64,000 bases of DNA from JBEIGE01 sp040382055 (lineage in GTDB: Bacteria > Pseudomonadota > Gammaproteobacteria > Burkholderiales > Burkholderiaceae_C): positions 7,981 to 71,980 of the forward strand of contig JBEIGE010000016.1 of assembly GCA_040382055.1 (NCBI GenBank). Reading direction: 5' to 3'. The position numbers were made by a program, and so were the translations under genes. Of the stretch, positions 8,036-15,842 are shown one piece after another. Below the pieces are notes generated by a model. The model was not told the origin of the DNA. It ran no database searches and saw nothing but the letters and a program-made list of their open reading frames with translations. How positions within the stretch are numbered: position 1 is the stretch's first letter; every line of letters begins with the position of its first letter.

Positions 8036-9625
8036 ATGTCTATTAATGACCAGCCAACGCGTGAGCCTACAAGTGGTTTAGGCGAATCATCGGACCTCAC
8101 CCAGTTTTATCAAATTTTCTTTGAAGAGGCTAGCGAGAATCTGGATCTTATGGAGCAGCTGATTCTTCATCTTGACGTTGAATCACCGGAAGATGAGGAT
8201 CTCAATGGTATTTTCCGCTGCGCCCACTCTTTGAAGGGCGGCGCAGCAACTTTCGGATTTCCGGATGTCGCCCGGCTTGCCCACCAAATGGAACATCCCT
8301 TGGATAAATTGCGCCGGCATGAACTGAAACCCAATGCAGTTATGGTTGATGTGCTGTTGGAGGCTGCCGATGCGGCCCGGTTTCTGCTTGCCCGTCATCA
8401 AGCGGGTGACCCGGGTCAGGCACCATCAAATGTGGATTTGGTTAGGCGCATCAATGAAACCGCTATTGGCATTGCGCCTGCGAGATCCTTGCATCCTGAC
8501 CTTCCGGATGCGGCCTTAGCGGTGCACTCGTTCGGACTTCGTCACCTCGAAGTCAGAATTGGGCCGATGGAAAGTCCCGCTGATGCCGATGCCATCAAAG
8601 AACTTTTCAGCGATATTGCCGGCCTGGGCGAGATTGCGGTGTTGCCCAGCGATCAAGCTGACACGCGAATCTTTAAGGTAACTTCAACTTCAAGCAATGA
8701 AGATCTGCTGGATCTATTTGCACTTCATGTGAACCGGGAGCTGGTTGTCATCCGTGACCTGGAGGCTGGTGAATTTGCTTCGCAAGTGGCGTCGGGAGCC
8801 TACGCGGTGCCGTCCGAGGCGGCCACAATCAGGGTTGGCATTCACAAGCTTGACCAACTGATGAGTCTGGTAGCCGAGCTCAAGAGAACCCAGGCGATGT
8901 TGGAGAAATACGGCCAAGGCCTGGATCAGGGTGCTCACGCGCACTTGTTGGCAGGGTTGGCCGACCTCAGACGCAATACCCTGGATTTGCAGGAATCAGT
9001 GATGTCAATCAGGATGATTCCCATGTCTTTCGTACTCAGTCGGTTTCCCCGCATGATCCGGGATATGGCCAGCAAATCCGGCAAGAAAGTTGCTTTCGCC
9101 ATGCACGGCGAGGCAACTGAGCTGGATAAGGGCCTGGTCGAAAAAATCTCTGATCCGTTGATGCACTTGGTGCGCAACAGTTGCGATCATGGCATCGAAT
9201 TGCCGGCAGAAAGAGTTGCAAATGGCAAGCCTGAGACCGGCACGATCACCCTGACTACGGCTTACCAGGATGGTTCAATCGTGATTGAAGTGCGCGATGA
9301 CGGCAGGGGCTTGTCGCGTGCCAAAATTCTTAGCAAGGCGCGTGAGCGAGGGATTGATGTGCCGGAACGGATGAAGGACGGCGATGTTTGGAAAATGATT
9401 TTTGCGCCTGGTTTTTCCACCCTCGAAGTGGTTACTGATGTGTCGGGCCGTGGCGTAGGCATGGATGTGGTGATGAAAAACATCACCGCCTTGAATGGCA
9501 CCGTTGATATCGAATCCACTGAAGGCCAAGGGATGAGTGTCAGCTTTCGTGTGCCGCTGAATGTGACCGTTATGGAAGGGTTGACTTCACCCGGTTCGGA
9601 CGACATGTTTCAACCTTCAGACTAA
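8036..9625 (+). CDS. CheA-like histidine kinase lacking the CheW-like (P5) domain
   Basis: 529 residues. N-terminal Hpt (P1) domain ~24-130 with phosphorylatable H64 (FRCAHSLKGGAATFG). A variable segment ~160-255 is in the place of P2. P3 dimerisation helices ~270-340 begin IRVGIHKLDQLMSLVAELKRTQ. The P4 ATPase domain has N-box HLVRNSCDHGIE (~376), G1 DDGRGLS (~421) and G2 GRGVGMDVV (~471). It ends at VPLNVTVMEGL plus 13 residues, exactly where the P5 regulatory domain normally starts. No P5-like coding follows in any frame before dapF. Without P5 the kinase should not dock on CheW/receptor arrays in the usual way. No other che genes are nearby. Confidence 0.85.
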   Translation: MSINDQPTREPTSGLGESSDLTQFYQIFFEEASENLDLMEQLILHLDVESPEDEDLNGIFRCAHSLKGGAATFGFPDVARLAHQMEHPLDKLRRHELKPNAVMVDVLLEAADAARFLLARHQAGDPGQAPSNVDLVRRINETAIGIAPARSLHPDLPDAALAVHSFGLRHLEVRIGPMESPADADAIKELFSDIAGLGEIAVLPSDQADTRIFKVTSTSSNEDLLDLFALHVNRELVVIRDLEAGEFASQVASGAYAVPSEAATIRVGIHKLDQLMSLVAELKRTQAMLEKYGQGLDQGAHAHLLAGLADLRRNTLDLQESVMSIRMIPMSFVLSRFPRMIRDMASKSGKKVAFAMHGEATELDKGLVEKISDPLMHLVRNSCDHGIELPAERVANGKPETGTITLTTAYQDGSIVIEVRDDGRGLSRAKILSKARERGIDVPERMKDGDVWKMIFAPGFSTLEVVTDVSGRGVGMDVVMKNITALNGTVDIESTEGQGMSVSFRVPLNVTVMEGLTSPGSDDMFQPSD

Positions 9626-9746
9626 AGTTGTCCCATAGCATGCGGTCTTATCGGATCAACACATATCGCCTTGGGATCAGTGAGTCTGACTCAAAGGCCT
9701 TCCTGCTTTGCCCTTGCCGCGTATAGCCACTGCTGATAACTGCCCT

Positions 9747-10631
9747 ATGCAAATCAGTTTTACCAAAATGCACGGAGCTGGCAACGACTTTGTGGTGCTT
9801 GACGAAACGAAGGGCCGCTTGAACCTCACCGTGGCGCAATACCGCTTTCTGGCCGATCGCCACTTTGGCGTGGGGGCTGACCAGATTCTCAGCGTGCGCC
9901 CCTCGCCAGAGCCTGGCATCGACTTTGAATACATCATCCACAATGCCGACGGCTCCGAGGTCGAGCAGTGCGGGAACGGCGCGCGCTGTTTTGCCCGCTA
10001 TGTGCATGACCTGGGATTGATACATAAACCCACCATTCGGGTGCAGACGCAGGGCGGCATCATTGAGCCCACCTTGCTTGAGGATGGCCGTGTCACGGTG
10101 GATATGGGTGCTCCCAGGTTTGACCTGCACAGCCTGCCCTTTGAGGCCTCCGGCCTGCTGCCTGAGGCCAGTGGTAAGTGGGAGAAATGGCCTTTAGCCC
10201 TTTCTGATAATGATCCTTCAGCTATTTTTCTTGTAGCACTGGTATCGATGGGCAATCCCCATGCAGTACAGGTGGTGGCCGATGTCGACACCGCGCCCGT
10301 ACTCACCCAAGGCCCTTTGATTGAGCAGCACTGGCGCTTTCCCAAAAAAGTCAACGCTGGCTTCATGCAGGTGCTAGACCGCCGCCACGTTCGCCTGCGG
10401 GTGTTCGAACGTGGAGCGGGCGAAACCTTGGCGTGCGGTACCGGAGCCTGTGCTGCGGTGGTGGCAGGCATCCGCCTGGGGCTGCTCGATGCGCGTGTTG
10501 AGGCACAGACCCGGGGCGGCACCTTGACTGTTGCCTGGGATGGTGAGGGGCTCAACGGCCCGCACCATGTCATGATGACCGGGCCGGCGGTGCGCGTTTT
10601 CGCCGGGTCAATCGATCTGCCAACCCTTTAA
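9747..10631 (+). CDS. dapF: Diaminopimelate epimerase
   Basis: 294 residues from the ATG at 9747 (MQISFTKMHGAGNDFV, the standard family start); an upstream in-frame ATG at 9708 is less likely. Catalytic cysteines are present: C75 in NADGSEVEQCGNGAR and C230 in ERGAGETLACGTGAC. The enzyme converts LL- to meso-diaminopimelate for lysine and for the DAP peptide stem built by murE in this same window. Residues ~148-164, between the two halves, are encoded by an AT-rich repeat-like stretch (10189-10237) that stays in frame. dapF leads a conserved dapF-DUF484-xerC set. Confidence 0.97.
   Translation: MQISFTKMHGAGNDFVVLDETKGRLNLTVAQYRFLADRHFGVGADQILSVRPSPEPGIDFEYIIHNADGSEVEQCGNGARCFARYVHDLGLIHKPTIRVQTQGGIIEPTLLEDGRVTVDMGAPRFDLHSLPFEASGLLPEASGKWEKWPLALSDNDPSAIFLVALVSMGNPHAVQVVADVDTAPVLTQGPLIEQHWRFPKKVNAGFMQVLDRRHVRLRVFERGAGETLACGTGACAAVVAGIRLGLLDARVEAQTRGGTLTVAWDGEGLNGPHHVMMTGPAVRVFAGSIDLPTL
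10189..10237 (+). repeat. Intragenic AT-rich repeat, copy 1 (in dapF)
   Basis: About 49 bases reading GGCCTTTAGCCCTT...CTGATAA...CAGCTAT...TTGTAGC. The right part carries a GCTA/TAGC inverted arm. It is AT-rich compared with the rest of dapF, lies in the variable linker between the two lobes and keeps the reading frame. It shares its order of motifs (AGCCCTT, then a variable stretch, then CAGCTAT and an A/T run) with copies in rlmI and the RNB gene. From memory this resembles a short repeat common in Comamonadaceae genomes; that was not checked. Confidence 0.55.
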
Positions 10632-10658
10632 GTCCTTGACCAGCACCTGCCATTTACC

Positions 10659-11345
10659 ATGAACCCAACTGCCATGAACCCGATCACCGAAGACGACATT
10701 GCCAACTACCTGGTCAATACACCTGATTTTTTTGAGCGCCACGCCACCTTGCTGGCTACCGTGCAACTCAGCAGTCCCCACGGCAATCGCGCAGTGAGCC
10801 TGCAGGAACGTCAGGCCGAAATGTTGCGCGACAAAATCCGCATGCTGGAGCACCGCATCATGGACATGATCCGTAACGGCAATGATAACCAGGCTGTGTC
10901 AGACCGCTTGCTGCGCTGGGCGCGCGATCTGTTTTTGTTGCTTGACGTGCAGGCTCTGCCTGACGTGATTGCCCAGTCTATTGCGGAGCAATTTTCTGTG
11001 CCACAAGTGGCCATTCGGGTCTGGGGCGTATCAGCCGAGTTTTCTGACATCGGATTTGCCCAAGGTGTCAGCCAAGACGCCCAGCTGTTTGCGTCGTCCC
11101 TGCCCGAACCTTTTTGCGGCGTTAACTCAGGCTTTGAGGCCGCCAACTGGTTGGCACAACCCGAGCAGGCGACCTCACTGGCTCTGCTTCCTTTGCGCGC
11201 TGGCAAGGATGCCAAGACTGCGCCTGCTTTTGGCATGCTCGTGCTGGCCTCACCCGACCCTCACCGTTTTACCAGCACTATGGGCACTGAGTTTTTGGAG
11301 CGCATTGCCGATTTGGCCAGTGCTGCGCTGCTGCGTTTGCGTTAG
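10659..11345 (+). CDS. DUF484 family protein
   Basis: 228 residues. The N-terminal ITEDDIANYLVNTPDFFERHATLL and the following VSLQERQAEMLRDKIRMLEHRI are the signature of DUF484, whose C-terminal ~140 residues form a GAF-like fold (here FSVPQVAIRVWGVS...LALLPLR...AFGMLVLASPD). The biochemical function is not established. Family members usually lie between dapF and xerC, exactly as here. An alternative start is the second Met (residue 6). Confidence 0.9.
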   Translation: MNPTAMNPITEDDIANYLVNTPDFFERHATLLATVQLSSPHGNRAVSLQERQAEMLRDKIRMLEHRIMDMIRNGNDNQAVSDRLLRWARDLFLLLDVQALPDVIAQSIAEQFSVPQVAIRVWGVSAEFSDIGFAQGVSQDAQLFASSLPEPFCGVNSGFEAANWLAQPEQATSLALLPLRAGKDAKTAPAFGMLVLASPDPHRFTSTMGTEFLERIADLASAALLRLR

Positions 11346-11484
11346 CCAGGTGAATTACTAGCCCACCTTGGCACGTAAGCCTAGCCGCCACATTCACCCC
11401 TGACACGCAACTCCCGCCGCCAAGCTTTCTCTTACCGGACACCACCCAGCCTCAGGGCCCAACACCCGACAACGCCAATTGAGC

Positions 11485-12480
11485 ATGACCACAGGTGAAC
11501 TTGTTGAGCGCTATCTGGAGCACGCCCGGGTTGAAAAGAGGCTGGCGGATCGTACGGTAATGCTTTACACGCTGGACCTTCAAAAACTCGCCACTTTGGC
11601 AGAACAGGCCGGAGTTGACCTTGCGGCTGTCGAGCACCACCACATTCGCCGCTGGGTCGCACAGATGAACAGTGCCGGTCGCAGTGGGCGCGGCATCGCA
11701 CTCATTTTGTCTGGCTGGCGCGGCTTTTATGCCTGGCTGTGTCGTCAAGGGCAGCTTTCAAGCAACCCGGTGGTGGGTGTGCGTTCACCCAAAGCCGCCA
11801 AGGCTTTGCCCAAGGCATTGAGCGTTGATGATTCAGTGCAACTGGCAAGTTTTCACAATCAAAGCGCTGACCCCTGGCTGGAAGCGCGCGACAGCGCCGT
11901 GGTTGAGCTGCTTTATGGCAGCGGCCTGCGCGTCGCCGAACTCACCGGTCTGGACGTGGCTGCGAGCCCGACGGCACGTGGCTGGATAGACCTGCAAGAC
12001 GCGCAAGCCCATGTGCTGGGCAAAGGGAGCAAACGCCGAGCCGTACCTGTGGGCTCCAAGTCCTTGGCAGCGCTTAGGTTGTGGCTGGCCGTTCGCGACT
12101 CGTTGCCACGCGCCGCGTCAAGTCCGGCGCTGTTCATCGGTCGCTACGGAACCAGGCTGACTTCCCAATCCATTTGGCAACGCCTCAAACAGCGCAGCCT
12201 GCAAGCCGGACTGGCAACCCCGGTGCATCCGCACATGCTGCGCCATTCATTTGCCAGCCACGTGCTGCAATCCAGCAGTGATTTGCGCGCGGTGCAGGAG
12301 TTGCTGGGCCACGCCAACATCACCACCACGCAGATCTATACCCGGCTTGATTTCCAGCATTTAGCCAAGGCTTACGATGCGGCTCACCCCCGGGCAAAAC
12401 TGCCAGCGGCCTTGAAGAGGGACGCCAACGCGGTGGACGCACAAAACAAAGTCAGCAACGAGCCCGGTCAAAAGGACTGA
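11485..12480 (+). CDS. xerC: Tyrosine recombinase XerC
   Basis: 331 residues from the ATG at 11485 (a TTG at 11479 would add two). N-terminal SAM-like core-binding domain ~1-100, then the catalytic domain with all active-site residues visible: Arg in GSGLRVAELTG, Lys in GKGSKRRAVP, HxxR in HMLRHSFASHVL, His in LLGHANITTT and the nucleophile Tyr in QIYTRLDF. It resolves chromosome dimers at dif together with XerD. About 140 bases upstream (11346-11484) hold no gene that I can see. The C-terminal ~20 residues are a poorly conserved tail. Confidence 0.93.
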   Translation: MTTGELVERYLEHARVEKRLADRTVMLYTLDLQKLATLAEQAGVDLAAVEHHHIRRWVAQMNSAGRSGRGIALILSGWRGFYAWLCRQGQLSSNPVVGVRSPKAAKALPKALSVDDSVQLASFHNQSADPWLEARDSAVVELLYGSGLRVAELTGLDVAASPTARGWIDLQDAQAHVLGKGSKRRAVPVGSKSLAALRLWLAVRDSLPRAASSPALFIGRYGTRLTSQSIWQRLKQRSLQAGLATPVHPHMLRHSFASHVLQSSSDLRAVQELLGHANITTTQIYTRLDFQHLAKAYDAAHPRAKLPAALKRDANAVDAQNKVSNEPGQKD

Positions 12481-12515
12481 GGGCTGGCACCACAAATGCC
12501 CCCACAATCCGGCAC

Positions 12516-13775
12516 ATGAAAACACTTCGCTTGAAAGAAGGCAAAGAGCGCTCACTGCTGCGCCGCCACCCCTGGATTTTTGAGTCCGCCATTGCCCGCG
12601 GCTCAGCCGATGCGGGCGAGACCGTGCGGGTGGAGTCCAGCGGTGGCGAGTTTCTGGCCTGGGCGGCTTTCAGCCCGCTGTCAAAAATTCGTGCACGGGT
12701 CTGGAGTTTTGACGCCTTGCAACGCATTGATGCTTCTTTTTTTATAGCTGCTTGCTCAAGCTCTATAAGGGCAAGAGATCGATTTGACATACAAAGCAAT
12801 GGCATACGGCTGGTGCATGGCGAGTCGGATGGTCTGCCTGGTCTGATCGTGGACCGCTATGGCGACACCCTGGTGGCGCAGTTTTTGTCCAGCGGCGTAG
12901 AACGCTGGAAAAACGTGATCGCTGATGCGCTGCTGGCTCAGACCGGGCTGACCCGTCTGTATGAGCGCTCTGACGCCCGCGCCCGCGCCCTGGAAGGCTT
13001 GCCAGATGTGAGTGGCTGGCTGCGCGGGGCTCCTGCGATGGAGGCAGGTCGGGAAACACCGATGACAACGGATGTGACCAGCCGCTCGACCGAACTGGTG
13101 CTGCGCGAACATGACTGGTCGTTGGGGCTGGATATTGCTACAGGCCATAAAACCGGGTTTTATCTGGACCAGCGGGACAGCCGGAAAAAGTTTGCCGACT
13201 ACGCGCGACGGCTTGACTTTGCCCGCGTTCTGAACTGCTTTTGTTATACCGGCGGCTTTACCGTGGCCGCCCTGAGCGGCATGCAGGCATCCGGTTTTGC
13301 TGGCGGTAGCGGGCATGTCACCTCCATTGATTCTTCTGGCAAGGCCTTGCTGCAGGCCCAAGCCAATGTGGCGCTTAACGGTTTTGACCTGGCGCGCACC
13401 ACGTTTATGGATGCCGACGTGAATTCGACTTTGCGTCAATTTGACAAGGAAGGCCGAACCTTTGACGCCATTGTTTTGGACCCACCCAAATTCGCACCTA
13501 CTGTCGCACACGCTGAGCGCGCCGCGCGTGCCTACAAAGACATCAATCGACTGGCCTTCAAAATACTGGAGCCCGGCGGTGTCTTGTTTACCTATTCGTG
13601 CTCAGGTTGCATCAGCGTTGACCTGTTTCACAAAATCGTGGCGTCAGCAGGTTGCGATGCAGGCGTAGACGGCTTTATCACTGAGCGTCTGGGTGGAGCA
13701 CCTGACCATCCAATGACAATCAATTTCCCCGAAGGCGAATACCTCAAGGGGCTGGTGGTGATGCGAAAGCCCTAG
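12516..13775 (+). CDS. rlmI: RlmI-type 23S rRNA (cytosine-C5) methyltransferase
   Basis: 419 residues. N-terminal PUA domain (~1-75: LKEGKERSLLRRHPWIFESAI), middle EEHEE-like domain (LVHGESDGLPGLIVDRYGDTLVAQF), and a class I SAM-binding methyltransferase (~200-400) with GHKTGFYLDQRDSR, VLNCFCYTGGF and VLDPPKFAP. RlmI modifies C1962 of 23S rRNA; the exact target here is inferred from family resemblance. Residues ~73-88 (RIDASFFIAACSSSIRAR) are encoded by an AT-rich repeat-like stretch. A -10-like CACAAT ends 8 bases before the ATG. Confidence 0.88.
   Translation: MKTLRLKEGKERSLLRRHPWIFESAIARGSADAGETVRVESSGGEFLAWAAFSPLSKIRARVWSFDALQRIDASFFIAACSSSIRARDRFDIQSNGIRLVHGESDGLPGLIVDRYGDTLVAQFLSSGVERWKNVIADALLAQTGLTRLYERSDARARALEGLPDVSGWLRGAPAMEAGRETPMTTDVTSRSTELVLREHDWSLGLDIATGHKTGFYLDQRDSRKKFADYARRLDFARVLNCFCYTGGFTVAALSGMQASGFAGGSGHVTSIDSSGKALLQAQANVALNGFDLARTTFMDADVNSTLRQFDKEGRTFDAIVLDPPKFAPTVAHAERAARAYKDINRLAFKILEPGGVLFTYSCSGCISVDLFHKIVASAGCDAGVDGFITERLGGAPDHPMTINFPEGEYLKGLVVMRKP
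12732..12777 (-). repeat. Intragenic AT-rich repeat, copy 2 (in rlmI)
   Basis: On the minus strand this reads CTCTTGCCCTTATAG...AGCAAGCAGCTAT followed by an A run and GAAGC, the same motif order as the dapF copy but in the opposite orientation to the host gene. It contains a run of seven T on the plus strand, unusual for this otherwise GC-rich gene. The reading frame is kept, and the encoded residues lie where RlmI relatives have a variable helix with FF and R positions, so the element may have been domesticated rather than simply inserted. Confidence 0.5.
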
Positions 13776-13791
13776 CTCAGTTCAGTGCACC

Positions 13792-14520
13792 TTACTGGGC
13801 TTTGGTGCGTTCGTCATATACGCAGCGAAATCCAATATACACCGCATAAAAGCCGGCCGGTTTGAAGGCCTGCACATCAGCACGCATCTGTTGCGGCCCG
13901 TACCACCATGAGCCGCCCATGGTTCTGCGCTCGTCTCCTTGCACATCGGCTACCCACTCCCAGACGTTGGCACCCATGTCGTACAGGCCATTGACGCCTT
14001 GGCGTGTTTGTCCGGCTGGTGCGGCGCGTGGCCAAGGGTCAGGGTCGCTGGTGTTGGCGCCCTGGGGTGTGTCGCCCGTAGGCCACGGGTAGGTGCGCTC
14101 GCGTACCCAAGGCGCAGGCGGCTGGGTTCGTTGCTCTGTGAAGGCTGCCCCTATCCACTCGGCGGCAGTGGGCAGTCGCCCTTGCGCCCATCGGCAATAA
14201 GCAGCTGCTTCTGCGTGGGTCAGATGAACAGCTGGCAAACGGTCACTGGCCGCAGGCACACCATCGGGCTGACGCCAGTTCCAGCCTGGCCGGCGCTGCC
14301 ACCCCGCCACATACTCAAAGCCTCCGCCTTCGCGTTCTGCCTGAGTCAGCACACGGTTGCTTGCTGCAAAGACCGCAAATTGGGCAATCGTGACTTCAGT
14401 CCGGTCAATCTCAAAATGTCCAAGTTTGACCCTTTCTTGCGCTGACAAGTGACCACTGCTAAACAGTTGAAGAAAGAGCAGGATCTGCAGGATATGTTGA
14501 ATGTTCATAGGCTTGCGCAT
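13792..14520 (-). CDS. SUMF1/formylglycine-generating-enzyme-like secreted protein
   Basis: About 242 residues from the ATG at 14520; Mets three codons upstream (14529) and four codons downstream (14508) are alternatives. An N-terminal signal sequence (ILQILLFLQLFSSGHLSA) is followed by the FGE/SUMF1 fold: FEIDRTEVTIAQFAVFA, AVHLTHAEAAAYCRWAQGRLPTAAEWIGAA, GLYDMGANVWEWVADV, RTMGGSWW and IGFRCVYD. Many bacterial members are not sulfatase-activating enzymes, and no sulfatase is nearby, so the role is open. It is convergent with rlmI (16 bases apart) and divergent from the COG0523 gene. Confidence 0.8.
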   Translation of the reverse strand: MRKPMNIQHILQILLFLQLFSSGHLSAQERVKLGHFEIDRTEVTIAQFAVFAASNRVLTQAEREGGGFEYVAGWQRRPGWNWRQPDGVPAASDRLPAVHLTHAEAAAYCRWAQGRLPTAAEWIGAAFTEQRTQPPAPWVRERTYPWPTGDTPQGANTSDPDPWPRAAPAGQTRQGVNGLYDMGANVWEWVADVQGDERRTMGGSWWYGPQQMRADVQAFKPAGFYAVYIGFRCVYDERTKAQ

Positions 14521-14708
14521 GTTTGGCATAGGCGAAATTCAACCATATCTGAAAAAGCTTTGCTGTTTGGCATATTGCGTAAGCATTGACGCGTTCCGGT
14601 CAAGGTCTGGCCGACCTCGCCCGGGTCGCTTGGTCGGTGTCAGTTTGATAAAATACAAACTCTGCTCCCTGCGCGGGGTTAATTCTTTCCCACACGGACA
14701 CTCTATTT

Positions 14709-15767
14709 ATGGCCCTGATCCCCGCCACCATTCTCACCGGCTTTCTTGGCTCAGGCAAAACAACCCTGCTCAAGCGAGTACTTAAGGAGGCTCACGGTCA
14801 GAAAATTGCCGTCATCGAAAACGAATTCGGCGAAGAGAACATCGATAACGATATTCTGGTGGCTGACACCAACGAGCAGATCATCCAGATGAGCAATGGC
14901 TGTGTCTGCTGCACCATCCGTGAGGACTTGCGGTCAACGCTGCGCGATCTGGCCGAGAAAAAACGCAAGGGCGAGCTGGACTTTGAGCGTGTGGTCATCG
15001 AGACCACGGGGGTGGCAGATCCCGGCCCCGTGGCGCAGACGTTTTTCATGGATGACGAGATCGCCGAGAGCTACCTGCTGGACTCCATCCTGACCCTGGT
15101 GGACGCCAAACATGCGGCCGGTCAATTGAACGACCGCCAGGAAGCACGCCGCCAAATCGGCTTTGCCGACCAGATTTTCATCAGCAAGGCTGATTTGGTC
15201 AGCCCGCAGGAGCTCGATGCCCTGACCCACCGAATCAAGCACATGAATCCACGCGCGCCGCTAAGAGTCGTGCATTTTGGCGAGGTGGCCTTGTCAGAGG
15301 TGTTTGATTTGCGTGGCTTTAACCTCAATGCCAAGCTGGACATTGACCCCGACTTTTTGAAAGATGAGGCGCAGCACAGTCATGATGATCATGACCACAC
15401 AGAGCACTGTGACCATCCGTCCCATCAAAATCCGGGCGATCATTCAAGTGGCCACCACCATCACCATGATGATGACGTGACAAGCTTTGTTTTTCGCTCA
15501 GACCGTGCATTTGACGCGGCCAAGCTGGAAGATTTTCTCGGTGCCATTGTCAATATTTACGGGCCGCGCATGTTGCGTTACAAGGGCGTTTTGAATATGC
15601 AAGGAACGGACAGAAAAGTCATTTTCCAGGGCGTGCATCAACTGATGGGCAGTGATTTGGGGCCGCTTTGGGGCCCGGATGATCAACGCAACAGCAAAAT
15701 GGTGTTCATCGGGCTGGATCTGCCGCGCGACATCTTTTTGCAGGGTCTGGAGCAAAGTCTGGTTTAA
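14709..15767 (+). CDS. COG0523/CobW-family GTPase, putative metal chaperone
   Basis: 352 residues. Walker A GFLGSGKTTLL at 11-21, the metal-binding CxCC motif at C65-C68 (NGCVCCTIRED), Walker B-type ETTGVADP, and the guanine-specificity ISKAD. A His/Asp-rich stretch at ~222-258, with many HxH pairs, lies before the C-terminal CobW_C domain (~260-345). Proteins of this family transfer zinc, cobalt or nickel; substrate cannot be read here, although the long His-rich loop favours zinc. It lies directly upstream of a DksA that has lost most of its zinc ligands. Confidence 0.88.
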   Translation: MALIPATILTGFLGSGKTTLLKRVLKEAHGQKIAVIENEFGEENIDNDILVADTNEQIIQMSNGCVCCTIREDLRSTLRDLAEKKRKGELDFERVVIETTGVADPGPVAQTFFMDDEIAESYLLDSILTLVDAKHAAGQLNDRQEARRQIGFADQIFISKADLVSPQELDALTHRIKHMNPRAPLRVVHFGEVALSEVFDLRGFNLNAKLDIDPDFLKDEAQHSHDDHDHTEHCDHPSHQNPGDHSSGHHHHHDDDVTSFVFRSDRAFDAAKLEDFLGAIVNIYGPRMLRYKGVLNMQGTDRKVIFQGVHQLMGSDLGPLWGPDDQRNSKMVFIGLDLPRDIFLQGLEQSLV

Positions 15768-15842
15768 AAACGGTACACTCGCGCGCCAGCAGGCCGCAAT
15801 TCCGGGCCGAGTGTGTAGTCCGAATTTGCGAGGAGGCGACCA

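Noticed and set aside
9600..9746. Frameshift that would restore the P5 domain of the CheA-like kinase
   Set aside because: None of the three forward frames between the stop and dapF encodes CheW-like sequence, and the space is too short (121 bases), so this is domain loss and not a simple frameshift.
14643..14660. GTTTGATAAAATACAAAC as a Zur operator upstream of the COG0523 gene
   Set aside because: Only five-base arms match, and it does not resemble the Zur consensus closely enough to call; it may simply overlap an AT-rich promoter.
15775..15814. ACACTCG...CGAGTGT inverted repeat between the COG0523 gene and dksA as a terminator
   Set aside because: The arms are 26 bases apart and no T run follows, so it is not a rho-independent terminator.
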